A stretch of 64,000 nucleotides of DNA from Naumovozyma dairenensis CBS 421. Taxonomy: Eukaryota > Ascomycota > Saccharomycetes > Saccharomycetales > Saccharomycetaceae. Shown in pieces: positions 44,957 through 55,434 of this stretch. Each line of letters opens with the position of its first letter. The first letter of the stretch is position 1. The stretch is taken from NCBI RefSeq assembly GCF_000227115.2, contig NC_016486.1:682001-746000 (forward strand), in the 5' to 3' direction. Under the pieces are notes generated by a model. The model saw nothing but the letters and a program-made list of their open reading frames with translations. It had not been told where the DNA came from and did no database searches. Both the position numbers and the translations under genes were made by a program.

Positions 44957-45819
44957 ATGTCTACCGTTCCAAGTGTTCAAGTATGTCGAAGAATGAATAC
45001 AAATCCCAGAAGCGTTATGATTATGATATGAGATAAAGCCTATGATATTATACGACAGATATACAAGATTATGAATCCATCCGTATGATATTCCAATACT
45101 GAGTTTGTGGATATGATAGTATATCATGAAATACTGGAGGGACCGAAGTCGTACGAAAGGAAAATTGACGATTTAAATGTCAGGAAAATATTCTATAAAT
45201 GAATGAATGAATTCCAGCTGCAGCAACTCGAATATCGCCCAATTGTATCATGTTAGCTTCGTTCATTGTCAAGTTATCATTATCCTGGCACCATACGTCA
45301 AAATTATCGTTATTTTTAGTCATAAACAAATACATCAAGTTAAAGGAGCAATTACTAACTATAAGATATGAATTTATGTGCGTATGCACAACGTTGTATC
45401 TCTATACTTAGACTTTTGGTAAGAAGAAGTCTGCTACTGCCGTTGCCCACGTTAAGGCTGGTAAGGGTTTAATCAAAGTTAACGGTTCTCCAATCACTTT
45501 AGTTGAACCAGAAATCTTGAGATTCAAGGTTTATGAACCATTATTATTAGTTGGTTTAGATAAATTCTCCAACATTGACATCAGAGTTAGAGTCACCGGT
45601 GGTGGTCACGTCTCTCAAGTCTATGCCATCAGACAAGCCATTGCTAAGGGTTTAGTTTCATACCATCAAAAATTCGTCGATGAACAATCCAAGAACGAAT
45701 TGAAGAAGGCTTTTACCTCTTACGACAGAACCTTATTGATTGCTGATGCCAGAAGACCAGAACCAAAGAAATTCGGTGGTAAGGGTGCTCGTTCCAGATT
45801 CCAAAAATCTTACCGTTAA
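44957..45819 (+). CDS. RPS16A: Ribosomal protein uS9 (Rps16), intron-containing
   Basis: Small-subunit protein uS9. Exon 1 is 44957-44980 (MSTVPSVQ). The intron is 44981-45411 (431 nt) with GTATGT at the start, TACTAAC at 45353-45359 and TTAG at the end. Exon 2, 45412-45819, begins [19 protein letters not shown] and ends RSRFQKSYR. The spliced length of 143 residues equals yeast Rps16, with only a few changes (for example VSYHQKF for VAYHQKY). The intron position after the eighth codon is the same as in S. cerevisiae. I saw no snoRNA in the intron. RPL13B and RPS16A are divergent neighbours in S. cerevisiae as well. Confidence 0.98.
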
Positions 45820-46587
45820 GAATTTGGAGGGGGAGAATATCAAAACGAATATTATATCATCTTTATTTTTTACACTTGTACTACAACATTCAAACATCAT
45901 ACACTTTATAACATAATTTTATACCGGTAAAAACCGTAACAATAAACGTTTATTTTAATTAACTAATGTCTATTCTCATCAAGTATGCATGTTTATTCCT
46001 TGCCGTTAGCATAGCGTTAAAGGGCCAATATATATACGTACATATACAATGGATCCATTTAAGTTTTTATAGATATGTAAGGGAGCTGTTCAGTATATTT
46101 ACAATTTTGATCTGGTAACTGTCCTAGTTTTTTAACGTTTTCCTAATTCCTGTGTGAAGGTATTAAAGTATTAACGGAGGACTGAAGTTAATAGCATCAT
46201 TACGTCAAAAATCCTTTACGCTATCTGCCTGTCTGTTGTTTGCTTCCAAGAGGACCAGTCTGGGAATAAATGAGACAAAGCTTCCCGACTTCGAACGAAC
46301 GTAAACACGTCAAAATTTCATCGTGCACGAAAAGGGCAAAATGTCAACAAACGCAACGAAACAAAACACACACGAAAACTTCTCGAGGCTTAATGAATGA
46401 TACACAAAAGTATATTAATTCAAGATAAAGTGCTTGACTGAAAAGCTTTGACATTCAGAAACATATTGGAGGAGAAGTGTACCGAGAAACTATCCTCTGA
46501 TTATTTCTAAAATATATACCGTCTGTTTCGTTAAAGAGGCAAAAAGTCCAGAGGCAAAAAAACAACAACGGAGCCAACTAACTCACT
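45820..46587. other. RPS16A-FDO1 intergenic region
   Basis: 768 bp, AT-rich near RPS16A and less so towards FDO1. SUB2, which on the S. cerevisiae sister block lies next to RPS16B, is not present. No gene or RNA element was recognised. Confidence 0.4.
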
Positions 46588-47580
46588 ATGACGCAAGAAA
46601 TAAGCGGTAACATATTTAATATGGATAGATTATCTCCAGTCATAGAGACATCTTCTAAGGATACAAACGGTAAACTACAACAAGAATTAATTTCCGCTAT
46701 ATACAAGGCTCAAGACATTGTTAGCAAGCTTAAACGTCCTCATTTGCAAAGTCCCGTCGATAGTCCAGAATTTTCTAAAGAAATTGAACGTCAACTCGAC
46801 AATGAACAGCGGCATCCTAGTTCTGTCAAGAAAAATAAGTACTTGTCAGAATTGGAACCTCTCAATACACCAAAAACATCAAGCACAGCTTTCGTTGATT
46901 CTCTAGAGCTCCATGACACGAATGTGCCTGTCTCTAATGTAATAAATGTGATTAATTCTTTGGTAGATAGTTTGTCGAAATCGATGAATGAGCTGAAGGA
47001 TTTAAAGTATAAAAATCTGATATTAAATACAAATAATTCAGGTACATATTCAAGGTATGAAATAGAGAAAAATCTACAGAAGAAAGAATACGAAAGACTT
47101 AAATACCAATTACTTGAAGAAAAACAATCTTACATGATTCAGCTTCGTGCAAAAGATCACAAAGTTAACAAATATAAGAAAAGAATAGTTGAAAAAAATA
47201 GAGCGATTAATAAACTAAATAGAATACTTCATGAGAACTTGCTTAAAGAGAATCTCAAGTCCAATTCATTGAAGAGTCTTAATCGAAATGAACTTGAAAG
47301 AGCAACTCCTCTTGATATGAAAATTGGTATAAATGCTAGCCGTGCGGCAAGTGGAATGTTGGATACGTTGGGCCTATTAGCAACACATGTATTGAATGAT
47401 GAGCTCATTGATGAGAAGAATAACGAAACAACAATACAATCGGAGGATTCAGTCCCAAATGAAGGAACCCAATTCGGTGGTTCTGTTGCTTCAAAAGCGG
47501 AAATCTCTGTTAAGCCCTTCCAAATGCCGAAATTAAGAAGTTTCAACACTGTCAATGGTTCAATCAGCGACGCTCAGTAA
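46588..47580 (+). CDS. FDO1: Fdo1, Fkh1-interacting coiled-coil protein
   Basis: Ortholog of YMR144W (FDO1) by position between RPS16A and NDE1, with similar length (330 against about 342). In S. cerevisiae it interacts with Fkh1 and influences mating-type donor preference. No catalytic domain is visible. A helical coiled-coil core spans about residues 160-220 (YEIEKNLQKKEYERLKYQL, KKRIVEKNRAINKLNRIL). A serine/proline-rich N-terminal part has SP/TP sites (LQSPVDSPEF, LNTPKTS). The start is the first ATG after an A-rich leader. Its 3' end converges with NDE1 over 214 bp. Confidence 0.82.
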   Translation: MTQEISGNIFNMDRLSPVIETSSKDTNGKLQQELISAIYKAQDIVSKLKRPHLQSPVDSPEFSKEIERQLDNEQRHPSSVKKNKYLSELEPLNTPKTSSTAFVDSLELHDTNVPVSNVINVINSLVDSLSKSMNELKDLKYKNLILNTNNSGTYSRYEIEKNLQKKEYERLKYQLLEEKQSYMIQLRAKDHKVNKYKKRIVEKNRAINKLNRILHENLLKENLKSNSLKSLNRNELERATPLDMKIGINASRAASGMLDTLGLLATHVLNDELIDEKNNETTIQSEDSVPNEGTQFGGSVASKAEISVKPFQMPKLRSFNTVNGSISDAQ

Positions 47581-47794
47581 ATTCAAGTAAATGCATAATC
47601 ATAAATTTATTATAATATTTTATTTTATTTTACCTATCCCTTCGAATACCTAATTATTTTATGGAAATTTTTGCTTTTATCATACTTTTTTAGCTCTCAT
47701 TATATGATAGAAAATAGAAAGTATAAGGAAGTTTAGATAAATATTACATATATATGAAATGACAATAAAAAAAATCTATAGATTAAACCTTCAT

Positions 47795-49525
47795 TCAAAT
47801 TGACGAATCTCTACCGAGTAGAGATACTTTCAGCCAATCTAGAGCTACCAGTATCCTGTTCCTAAATGATAGGCACATTGCCAAATAAGCAGATTTGTAA
47901 AATAAGAATGTGAAAGAACCAGTTGAGTAGTATTTTGAAGAACCTAGGGAAAGATCTGCAATAGCCTTTTCTGAACCAATATACGCCAATGCACCTAAGT
48001 GATTATATTTGAAATCTTCAATGGTTGATGGTAACTTTTGTACATTCTTTGTCAATGGTTTAATATCGTTCTTTGATGTCATTTCGTGTTGTTTTTCCCC
48101 TTGAACTTTCCAATTCAGTTGATCAATCTTGTTCAATTTGGTGAAAACATCTGCTAAATATACAGCTTCTTGGTGTGCTACTTGTGCCGTAGGGAACAAT
48201 CCAGGATGGAATGTACAATCACCAATGGCATATATTGAACCTTCAGCACCTAATAATTGTAACTTGTCATTAATTAATAGGCCACGTCTTGAATTTTGTT
48301 GTTCAGGTAACGATGTCATCAATTTCTTAGTAACGTCTCTTGGAGCATTCCCAGTTGCCCAAACCAATACACCGTATGGAATTTCTTCTATTTCACCGCC
48401 ACCATTCTTTGCCAAAATATAATCCTTTGTAACCTCTTTCACTTGCGTTTTCAATTTTAATTCAATTCTACTTTTAGCAAATACATCTTGAGCATACTCA
48501 ACCAAAGACTTATTGAAACTATTTAAGATATTTGGAGCACCTTCAATTAAAGTCAATTTAATTTCTTTACTAATTTCTGGCATAGCGGCTGCTAAATCTT
48601 CACTAACATAATCTTTTAATTCAGCAGCAAATTCCACACCAGTTGGCCCACCACCGACAACAACGAATTTCAACAATTTAGCTCTCAATGGATCATCCTT
48701 TGGTAAATTATTAGCTACTTCAATATTATTTAAAATTTTCAATCTAATATCTCTTGCATCCGAGATTTCTTTCAAAAATGATCCATGCTCTAATACACCA
48801 GGGACACCAAAGGTAGTAGGTTGTGAACCTACAGCGACGACCAAATAATCGAATTTCAAATCCAATTTTCTGATCCGTTCCTCATCGTCTTCATCATTCA
48901 ATGATGAAATTTCCTTTACTGAAACAGTTTGATTCTTAGGATCAATGTTTACAGCTTCACCTTCGACGTAAATAACTTCACCTTTAGATCTTCTCGCGAT
49001 GGACCTTACAGGTTCCACGATTGATTTCAAATCGATGGTCCCGACAGGAGTGGAAGGTAAGAATGGAGTGAAAAGGAAATAATTCCTTGGAGAAATAACG
49101 ATAACGTTATATAATGTGGTATCTAAATTTTTCAAAAGAGAGACAGCACCCCAACCTGATCCTAATATTATTGTTGTCTTTTTAGGTGCACCGTTTGCGA
49201 ATTTGTCTGCTTGTGGGATTTGTTTCTTGGGATGGAATTCCGTATATACTGAGTACGTTAAGTAGGTTGTTGCTAAGAGAGTTGAGATAGCGGTAAATTT
49301 TAGTATTGATTTGATTGTCCTTTTGTAGAAAGGCTGTGCGTTGGTTTTGATTAATGCTGCAGATGGTTTGGGGATTGGAGGAAGATTTTTCTTCTGGACA
49401 TTTTTGATTGATCTTGTCGTTGAGATTAATCTTCTCGAGAAGGGGCGCTTGGGTGTAATTTTATAAATGGGTGATATAAACTTACTTCGAGAAAGTGCCC
49501 TCGTTGTTTCTAATAAGGGTTTCAT
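47795..49525 (-). CDS. NDE1: External mitochondrial NADH dehydrogenase Nde1
   Basis: Rotenone-insensitive type II NADH:ubiquinone oxidoreductase on the outer face of the inner mitochondrial membrane; it oxidises cytosolic NADH. The open frame begins at a TTG (49585), so the ATG at 49523-49525 is chosen: 576 residues against 560. A basic, Ser-rich presequence (about 1-45) is followed by a membrane helix (about 52-68). FAD-binding [10 protein letters not shown] and NAD-binding [13 protein letters not shown] mark the two Rossmann folds. [20 protein letters not shown] and the C-terminus [20 protein letters not shown] plus LGRDSSI match yeast Nde1/2 closely. The paralog NDE2 is on the sister block in S. 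cerevisiae; position assigns this one to NDE1. Confidence 0.95.
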   Translation of the reverse strand: MKPLLETTRALSRSKFISPIYKITPKRPFSRRLISTTRSIKNVQKKNLPPIPKPSAALIKTNAQPFYKRTIKSILKFTAISTLLATTYLTYSVYTEFHPKKQIPQADKFANGAPKKTTIILGSGWGAVSLLKNLDTTLYNVIVISPRNYFLFTPFLPSTPVGTIDLKSIVEPVRSIARRSKGEVIYVEGEAVNIDPKNQTVSVKEISSLNDEDDEERIRKLDLKFDYLVVAVGSQPTTFGVPGVLEHGSFLKEISDARDIRLKILNNIEVANNLPKDDPLRAKLLKFVVVGGGPTGVEFAAELKDYVSEDLAAAMPEISKEIKLTLIEGAPNILNSFNKSLVEYAQDVFAKSRIELKLKTQVKEVTKDYILAKNGGGEIEEIPYGVLVWATGNAPRDVTKKLMTSLPEQQNSRRGLLINDKLQLLGAEGSIYAIGDCTFHPGLFPTAQVAHQEAVYLADVFTKLNKIDQLNWKVQGEKQHEMTSKNDIKPLTKNVQKLPSTIEDFKYNHLGALAYIGSEKAIADLSLGSSKYYSTGSFTFLFYKSAYLAMCLSFRNRILVALDWLKVSLLGRDSSI

Positions 49526-50580
49526 TTTGTTATGTTTTCGCTTGATTATATTAATAATCGTTATGTATATTCTGACGGTTAACAAGAAAAAGGTACAAAG
49601 AAACGAAAAATAAAAGGAAGAAATAGGAAATGTGCGTTATTGAAGTACTTCTCAGTTGTATATATAATATTTTTATAAGTTTTGACAGAATATTTCAAAT
49701 TGGGTTATATACAAGGAGACAACCTAATTTTAAAAGTTCCAGTAAAAGAAGTTTTGACAACATCATAAGAACAATCGTATGTACGATCAACTCTCCGAAG
49801 CTTAATTTAAGGGTGTATTGCTTGTGAGTAATATACCTCTATCGAAGTTGTCGACACTCCGTGGTATTCTTCGCAGAGGTAAAACGAAATTGCTACGTAC
49901 AACTCGGTGTATTTGGAGAGTATAATTCGATGTCATTGGAGGAGTAAATTTATTGGGATAAAAAGGGTAGTTTAACAAAGTTAACTTACGTACATACTTA
50001 CACCCTCATCCAATTGGCATGAAGGAAAGTCCCATGCGCTTTGCTCGATGTACAAACATGGTATTTACGTAGCTGTTTTCTTCTTCCCGATGCATTCGAA
50101 GAGCTTCGAATCTAAGAAGCTGCTCCTTCCCTTAAGGGACTATCGACGGAAAGACATTACTCACTGCATTCTGTGGGGTAAACATTGTTTCCGGGCTTAA
50201 ATCCGCCCATCTTTTTTAACTCACCTTCAGGCACCAGGAAAATTATCGGGATTCCAAAAATAAAGTTTAAAAACAATTGTTACCCGTCTTCAGTCACGTG
50301 TTCCTATTACCCGGCATAGATGTTTGGGTGTCTGATATTTTCGTTCCCCATGGTTACGTGGCATATCCTCGAGATTTGACCTTTAAATATATGATTTACT
50401 CGTTATGGTATAGATCCTATGAAAAGTATACTTGGCATAAAATTGCATATACAAATTTTTATTGTATTTTGTTGTATCATGACTACCTATCTCTGGTACA
50501 ACATTCGTGCTAAAACAGTGCTTGCAACAAAAGCAAAAATTGAGAAATAAATAATATTTTGCAAAAAAAAAAAAGAAAAA
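49526..50580. other. Divergent NDE1/SERF intergenic region
   Basis: 1.05 kb. Inverted words CCTCT and AGAGG flank about 40 bp near 49836-49879. A PDRE-like but imperfect TCCGTGGT is at about 49858. An A-run (50565-50574) directly precedes the SERF ATG. No gene was seen. Confidence 0.35.
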
Positions 50581-50781
50581 ATGGCCAGAGGTAACCAAAG
50601 AGAATTGGCAAGACAAAAGAATCTGAAGAAGCAACAAGAAAATGCCAAAAATCAAAAAAAAGGTGGTGATGTTTTGAAAAGAATGGAATCTGATGCAGAG
50701 ATCTTAAGACAGAAGCAAGCTGCTGCAAACGCAAGAAAGGAAGCTGAAGCTTTAGAAAAGCTAAAAACAAGAAAAGGCTAG
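50581..50781 (+). CDS. SERF family small basic protein (YDL085C-A ortholog)
   Basis: A 66-residue member of the 4F5/SERF family of amyloid-modifying, RNA-binding small proteins. MARGNQRELARQKNLKKQ and SDAEILRQKQAAANARKEAE are nearly the same as S. cerevisiae YDL085C-A (68 residues). It is highly charged, with no membrane segment. In S. cerevisiae the gene is next to NDE2 on chromosome IV, the block duplicated from this one. Here it lies beside NDE1 and TIF34, so the two lineages kept different copies after the genome duplication, or this species keeps both. Confidence 0.95.
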   Translation: MARGNQRELARQKNLKKQQENAKNQKKGGDVLKRMESDAEILRQKQAAANARKEAEALEKLKTRKG

Positions 50782-51180
50782 AAGATGATCAACCCAAAAG
50801 AGAAAAAGTAGCGTTAAAAAACAATAACCTTTACAACACATATGCATGCTATATACGTATAATATACTATATATTTGACTTTGACAGATAATAAATAATG
50901 ATAATGAACTTAGTTAATCTTTAAGTTTTCGGTCTTCTTAACAAATACATTGTACTTATACCCATGGCACAGATATCACATTTCATCTATGCGTCCCACA
51001 CTTGACCGCTTTCCTGTGAAAGTATTGCTTCATACGCTGGTTTTTTTCAAATCAAAACTGTTTTTTGTTGTACGTATATGGTTTATGTATATGTACCATA
51101 TATATCTATATACATTCACAGAGCGAGCTCATTTTCCTCGTTTTCCAAATATGTTTTCGGATAAGAATTGTCTATCAAAT
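50782..51180. other. Convergent SERF/TIF34 3' region
   Basis: 399 bp with both gene ends, AT-rich with (TA)n-like patches near 50848-50872. Nothing else was seen. Confidence 0.35.
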
Positions 51181-52233
51181 CTAGTTTACTTCAAGCATGT
51201 GTTCTTTAGCTTCAGCAGCCTTTTCAACGTCATATTTGAAATCGAAATATGATTTTTCAAAATGATGTACACGAACTAAACCTTCTTCCCCACCAGATAT
51301 ATATGAAGTACCTTGAGGACTTACTGCAACACAATTTAATGGACCGAAATGACCTTTTACTCTACCAATTTCTTCTTCGAAAATTTTATGATGGAATCTT
51401 GCCTCAAATTTACCTTCACTAGCACTCGTCGTAGTAACATCTCTTGCTGCTTGACCACCACCTAATATAACAAATTCCTTTAGTGGAGTAATACATGCAC
51501 TATTCAATGGACAATCTGTTTCATAAGTCTTTAAGACATCAAATGATTCCACGTCCACTATATAAGCGTTAGAATCTCTTGATGCAGTAATGAAATAAGT
51601 ACGATCTGCAGAAAATTGAATATCTGTAATCAACTGTTTATGTAATTTTTTGGATTCCACGAATTTAAAACTAGATTTATCATCAGCAATTTCATATTTA
51701 GAGATTTCACCTTCTTTATGACCAGCAATAATATATTTCCCCTCGATAGACCAACCTGCCACAACAGCAGCAGTCAAATCATCTTGAGTATCAATAGCAA
51801 AGATTGGTTCTTCACCGAATTTCAAAATTTCATGAGTAACCTCATCTCTTTCAACTTTATAAACATTAATGGAACCAACATGTTTCATAACGTTATCCAA
51901 AATAGCAGAAATATAATTCCCACATGGAGAAAATGATACATTCTTTACAGGAACTGGGGATTTCCAAGTATGAACACACACACCATCTTGTACGTTCCAA
52001 ACTTTAATACTATAATCAGCACTACCAGTGACACAACATTTAGTGAATTGATCCACGTCTATTGACCAAATGGTACCTGCATGACCATTTAAAGTTCCTA
52101 ATCTTTCACCATTTACAGAATACCAAATGGATGCGAAGTTATCTTTGGAACAAGAGAAGATTAAATCACCTTCTTTGTTGTATTTAACTTGAGTTAAGGG
52201 ACGTTCATGACCCATCAATATAATTGGTCTCAT
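51181..52233 (-). CDS. TIF34: Translation initiation factor eIF3i (Tif34)
   Basis: WD-repeat subunit i of the eIF3 complex, which binds eIF3b and eIF3g in the 40S initiation complex. 350 residues against 347. Repeats are recognisable along the chain: MGHERPLTQVKYNKEGDLIF..DNFASIWY, LNGHAGTIWSIDVD...ADYSIKVWN, LHKQLITDIQFSADRTYFIT, VKGHFGPLNCVAVSPQGTSY (each given in part), enough for a seven-bladed propeller. The start is the ATG at 52231-52233, immediately before PIILMGHERPLT as in yeast. Divergent from LDO45. Confidence 0.97.
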   Translation of the reverse strand: MRPIILMGHERPLTQVKYNKEGDLIFSCSKDNFASIWYSVNGERLGTLNGHAGTIWSIDVDQFTKCCVTGSADYSIKVWNVQDGVCVHTWKSPVPVKNVSFSPCGNYISAILDNVMKHVGSINVYKVERDEVTHEILKFGEEPIFAIDTQDDLTAAVVAGWSIEGKYIIAGHKEGEISKYEIADDKSSFKFVESKKLHKQLITDIQFSADRTYFITASRDSNAYIVDVESFDVLKTYETDCPLNSACITPLKEFVILGGGQAARDVTTTSASEGKFEARFHHKIFEEEIGRVKGHFGPLNCVAVSPQGTSYISGGEEGLVRVHHFEKSYFDFKYDVEKAAEAKEHMLEVN

Positions 52234-53474
52234 TCTTGGCTTTATTTCTTTCTTTTTTGTATTATAATATTAGCTTGTTCGTCTTGGTCTATTTGCTTTT
52301 TTTTGATTCAAAGAGAGAAAAGGATTAAAAATAAAAACAAACCTAAACGAATAACAGGATAGTGGTATTATATGTCAATATGCAATGTAATAACGTAAGT
52401 AGTATAAGACCTGTATAATGTAAGATATCTATTCATTAATTAATTGACTAAAGAAAAATTTTCCAACCTACCAAGAAAGTGGGTTTATTTCGCGAGATTG
52501 CGAGATGTCAGTTTACGTACAGGAAAAAAAAATTTGCCGAGGATTTGGCATGTGACCGGAAAGTTGGAACTGAAAGACGCAAGGACTCCTCTGAGCGTCG
52601 CAAAAAAGATCGATCATATTATACTAATAAATGTTGACTAGACAATTTCATAGTAACTATTTCATCATCTGTTGCCGAAAGGTATACAAACACATTCCCG
52701 CCTAGGGCATTTTATCACAACACAATATAGGGTTGAAAGGTTGACGAAAGGGTGAAAGCCTTACCACCCGGCTCCCCGGAGTAAACGACTCATATTACAT
52801 ATAGTCCACATCCGTAACTACGAACCACAATTGCGACCGACGAGAACTCTGTCCGAATCTCAGGGGAGCGTTGTACTTGACCGTTGTACATCCCCACAGT
52901 TATTACAAATAGATAAAGAGAGAGAGTTTTGGTTTTCAGATCTCATCGATGACGGCAAATGAAGACAGACTGATGAGGGATTTCCCCATTCTTTGTTATA
53001 ATATAATATAGTATAGTATAGTATAGTATAGTATAGTATAGTATAGTATAGTATAGTATAGTATAGTATAGTATACTCTGGTAGTCTGGTATAGTACGTA
53101 ACTAAACTACATAATGTAAAGGATCTCACGTAGACGTAAGATTGTAAGCAAGACTAAATCCCCTTCTCCTCCTTCTTGAGCCTAGAAGTAGAAAGGCAAG
53201 GGTACCATTTATAGATAACGAGTTTTTTTCCTTCAAGTTTTCCTCTTTGAGTTGAGCTTATCGTTATCCTAGTACCTGCGTAGATACAAAGGGATACCCA
53301 AGAGAGAGGTATATTGTATAAGGGAAAGTGGAGTATTAGAAGTTTGAGAGTTTGATTGATATCATCTACAGTACAGTATAGGAATAGCAACCATTCATAT
53401 TTAGTTTAAGGACAATCGATATAAAGAGAAATCAACCCACGTCGTCTGTTTCTTGTGCTTTTTTGTTTTAGCCA
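52234..53474. promoter_or_regulatory. Divergent TIF34/LDO45 intergenic region
   Basis: About 1.2 kb that includes the GTATA microsatellite (separate entry) and a relatively GC-rich patch (52750-52790). ORFs at 52444-52641 and 52860-53390 lack similarity or run through the microsatellite. No RNA gene was seen. Confidence 0.4.
53011..53075. repeat. (GTATA)13 pentanucleotide microsatellite
   Basis: Thirteen perfect GTATA units, preceded by ATATA-type degenerate units (53001-53010). It lies in the shared TIF34/LDO45 upstream region. Copy-number change would alter promoter spacing by half a helical turn per unit. Confidence 0.97.
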
Positions 53475-53507
53475 ATGGGTTTGAATTACTTAAGGCGGTT
53501 GAAATGA
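53475..53507 (+). CDS. Upstream ORF overlapping the LDO45 start codon
   Basis: A ten-codon ORF (MGLNYLRRLK) whose TGA stop (53505-53507) overlaps the ATG of LDO45 (53504-53506) as ATGA. If the transcript starts upstream of it, ribosomes reaching LDO45 would have to skip it by leaky scanning or reinitiate at the overlap. No transcription start site is known, so this is an inference. Confidence 0.45.
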   Translation: MGLNYLRRLK

Positions 53508-55231
53508 AATACAACCCTTACTGTGAAGAAATGGAGAAGAAGAATTCTGCTTCAGAAAGAAATCATAGTAAACCATTTGTTGAGATGTTGAAAAGGGAGG
53601 TTGCTTCGGAATATGAAGAAAAGATAGAGGCTTTCCCATTAGGTGGTATAGTTGAGGATGAGGTTGAGGAGAACCTAGACCCCATTGAAGAAGTTGAGGA
53701 TGAAGATGAAGAAGAAGAAGATGACGACGAAAACGATGAAGATGAAGAAAATGAGAATCAAGGATCCGACGGAGATGTTCGTACAACACAAACATCCTTT
53801 GATTCCATCGATGATAAATCACAAAAGGAATTAGATCCCTTTGAATTGAACAATAAATTTGACAAAATGGTAGAATCTATCAAAAATCAAGAAAATCCAC
53901 TCAATGAATCTGATTTACAAACTTTATTACTTACTTATACTGAAGAAACCAGTAAGAATTTAGAAAACCAAAAGGATTATAAAATGCTTTTGAAGCAATT
54001 GGAAATAAAAGTAAGAGAGAAATGTATTAAGATTGTTTTCTTATTAATTGATTGTTTAAATGAAATGGAAACGAAAACTTACGAGTATTTTTGGATATCT
54101 GTCTTATACCTAAATTTTTGGTTTCCTAAACTTGCGACATTTTTAAGGTATGTGTTCGACAGAATAAAAAAAAATGATTCCCCTTATTCAATTAGATTCA
54201 AATTTTTTACTAACATTTTTACCTGGTTTTTACTTTTTTGACACCATTTTTTGGTTATTCCTTTTTTTTATTTTCTTATCGAGACCTTTAATTTTTGTGA
54301 CACAAATTTAAAGAACAACAATTTTAAAGGAAATAAAAAAATAGAAATACACAGAATATTGTCAAGGTTCAAAGAAACCATTTTTTTCAGTGAAATAATA
54401 CCTCCTACAACTAAGAGTAATCCGAAAGAGACATTTGATTTTGGGAAAAAAGCATATTTTAAAGATCCTAAAAAACCAAATCCAAACAAGAGTACAGCTT
54501 TATTCCTGGGTCTCAAAAACATCAAGAATAGAATAAGGAAATTCCTAACTGGATATTTCAATTCTTTAAAGAGTAACCCATTTCGTACGTTATTGTTAAC
54601 TGCTGTAGCTGGGTGTGCATTACTTCCAACAAGTTTATTATTCATTTTAATGGTTTCATTAGCCTCAGTTTACTTCTTCATTTATCTCGTCATATTCCTA
54701 ATCATCGCAACGGCATCCTCCATATTCATTATTCCGTTACTAGGAACATCTTTCATTTTTGCTGTGGGAGTGGTAACATTTGGATTCATAAGTAATGTTA
54801 CCTTCAAATTAGCGCAAAATCTGTATTTTAGTGCAGATGAAAGATTGAAATCGACATTAAAGAAAATGTCAAAGCATACATCATCTCATAATAGTAAGAC
54901 GAAAGATAAGGATAAGTACGGACCAAAAACGCCCTCGCAAGGAATTAATCATTGTGAACATAACATATTCAATAAGAATTTAGACAGCTCAACTGCTGGA
55001 TGTAACCTCACATTCGTTAGAAGAGATAGAAATTGGTTAAATAATCATTCTGACCGGAACGATAATGATGAAACAATTGAAGAACAAGAACAAGAAGATC
55101 TATATGATACTCATCGAGATGAAGGTCCAACAACTTCTCTCATTGCAAGATATTTAGAACCGGAGCCAACTTCTACCAGAAACAAGAAGCAACAACGGGT
55201 AACCCCCAATCGCCGCGATTTTGAATTTTGA
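53504..55231 (+). CDS. LDO45: Ldo45-type lipid droplet protein, spliced across two ORFs
   Basis: In S. cerevisiae YMR147W and YMR148W are joined by splicing into LDO45, a lipid-droplet protein acting with seipin, while YMR148W alone makes LDO16. The same layout is seen here. Exon 1 is 53504-54147 (MKYNPYCEEMEKK...FPKLATFL), with an acidic run DEDEEEEDDDENDEDEE at about 67-83. The intron is 54148-54354: GTATGT, TACTAAC at 54208-54214, CAG at 54352-54354. Exon 2 is 54355-55231 and continues as RILSRFKETIFFSE. The join preserves the frame and gives 506 residues. Unspliced, exon 1 stops at 54239-54241. Long hydrophobic segments in exon 2 (about 330-400) form the membrane hairpin shared with LDO16. 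The in-frame codon upstream of the ATG is TTG (53453), so this ATG is the first. Confidence 0.85.
54148..54354 (+). other. Predicted LDO45 intron
   Basis: 207 nt with a perfect 5' GTATGT and a perfect TACTAAC branch site. The AGs after the branch site are at 54283 (GAG), 54313 and 54329 (AAG), 54344 (TAG) and 54354 (CAG). Only 54354 joins the two reading frames. The branch-to-acceptor distance of about 140 nt is long for yeast, and the TAG ten bases upstream is a real competitor. Confidence 0.75.
54650..55231 (+). CDS. LDO16: Ldo16 (Osw5), lipid droplet organisation protein, nested in LDO45
   Basis: The ATG at 54650 opens MVSLASVYFFIYLVIFLIIA and SIFIIPLLGTSFIFAVGVVT, which aligns with S. 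cerevisiae Ldo16 (MVSTATFFFFVYLTLF... [21 protein letters not shown]). 193 residues against 148; the excess is in the hydrophilic tail. Two hydrophobic stretches (about 4-26 and 30-52) are followed by a charged C-terminus that ends RRDFEF. It acts at seipin-containing ER/lipid-droplet contact sites. It can be translated from its own transcript or from unspliced RNA, or appear as the C-terminal part of LDO45. No separate promoter could be identified by eye. Confidence 0.88.
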   Translation: MVSLASVYFFIYLVIFLIIATASSIFIIPLLGTSFIFAVGVVTFGFISNVTFKLAQNLYFSADERLKSTLKKMSKHTSSHNSKTKDKDKYGPKTPSQGINHCEHNIFNKNLDSSTAGCNLTFVRRDRNWLNNHSDRNDNDETIEEQEQEDLYDTHRDEGPTTSLIARYLEPEPTSTRNKKQQRVTPNRRDFEF

Positions 55232-55434
55232 ACCCGGAATAAGACAGCTGGCACATTATACACAAATTAAACCAAGAAACTAGAAGCAAAGAACAACCAA
55301 TCCATATATCATTCCAGACATCTTTTCAATGACATCCCATACATTATTATATATTCATATCTCATATATAAGTTAGCTAGATTATATTCTACCCAAATAA
55401 TAACCACTCCACTCTCTTCCTCCCGCCCCTTATA

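Noticed and set aside
45181..45389. ORFs inside the RPS16A intron
   Set aside because: They lie within a well-defined intron and have no similarity; no snoRNA boxes were seen either.
49526..49585. N-terminal extension of NDE1
   Set aside because: The upstream codon is TTG. The ATG at 49525 gives a proper mitochondrial presequence.
54251..54649. Independent ORF start for the second LDO frame at 54251
   Set aside because: The codon is TTG and lies within the predicted intron. The segment from 54355 on is explained as LDO45 exon 2.
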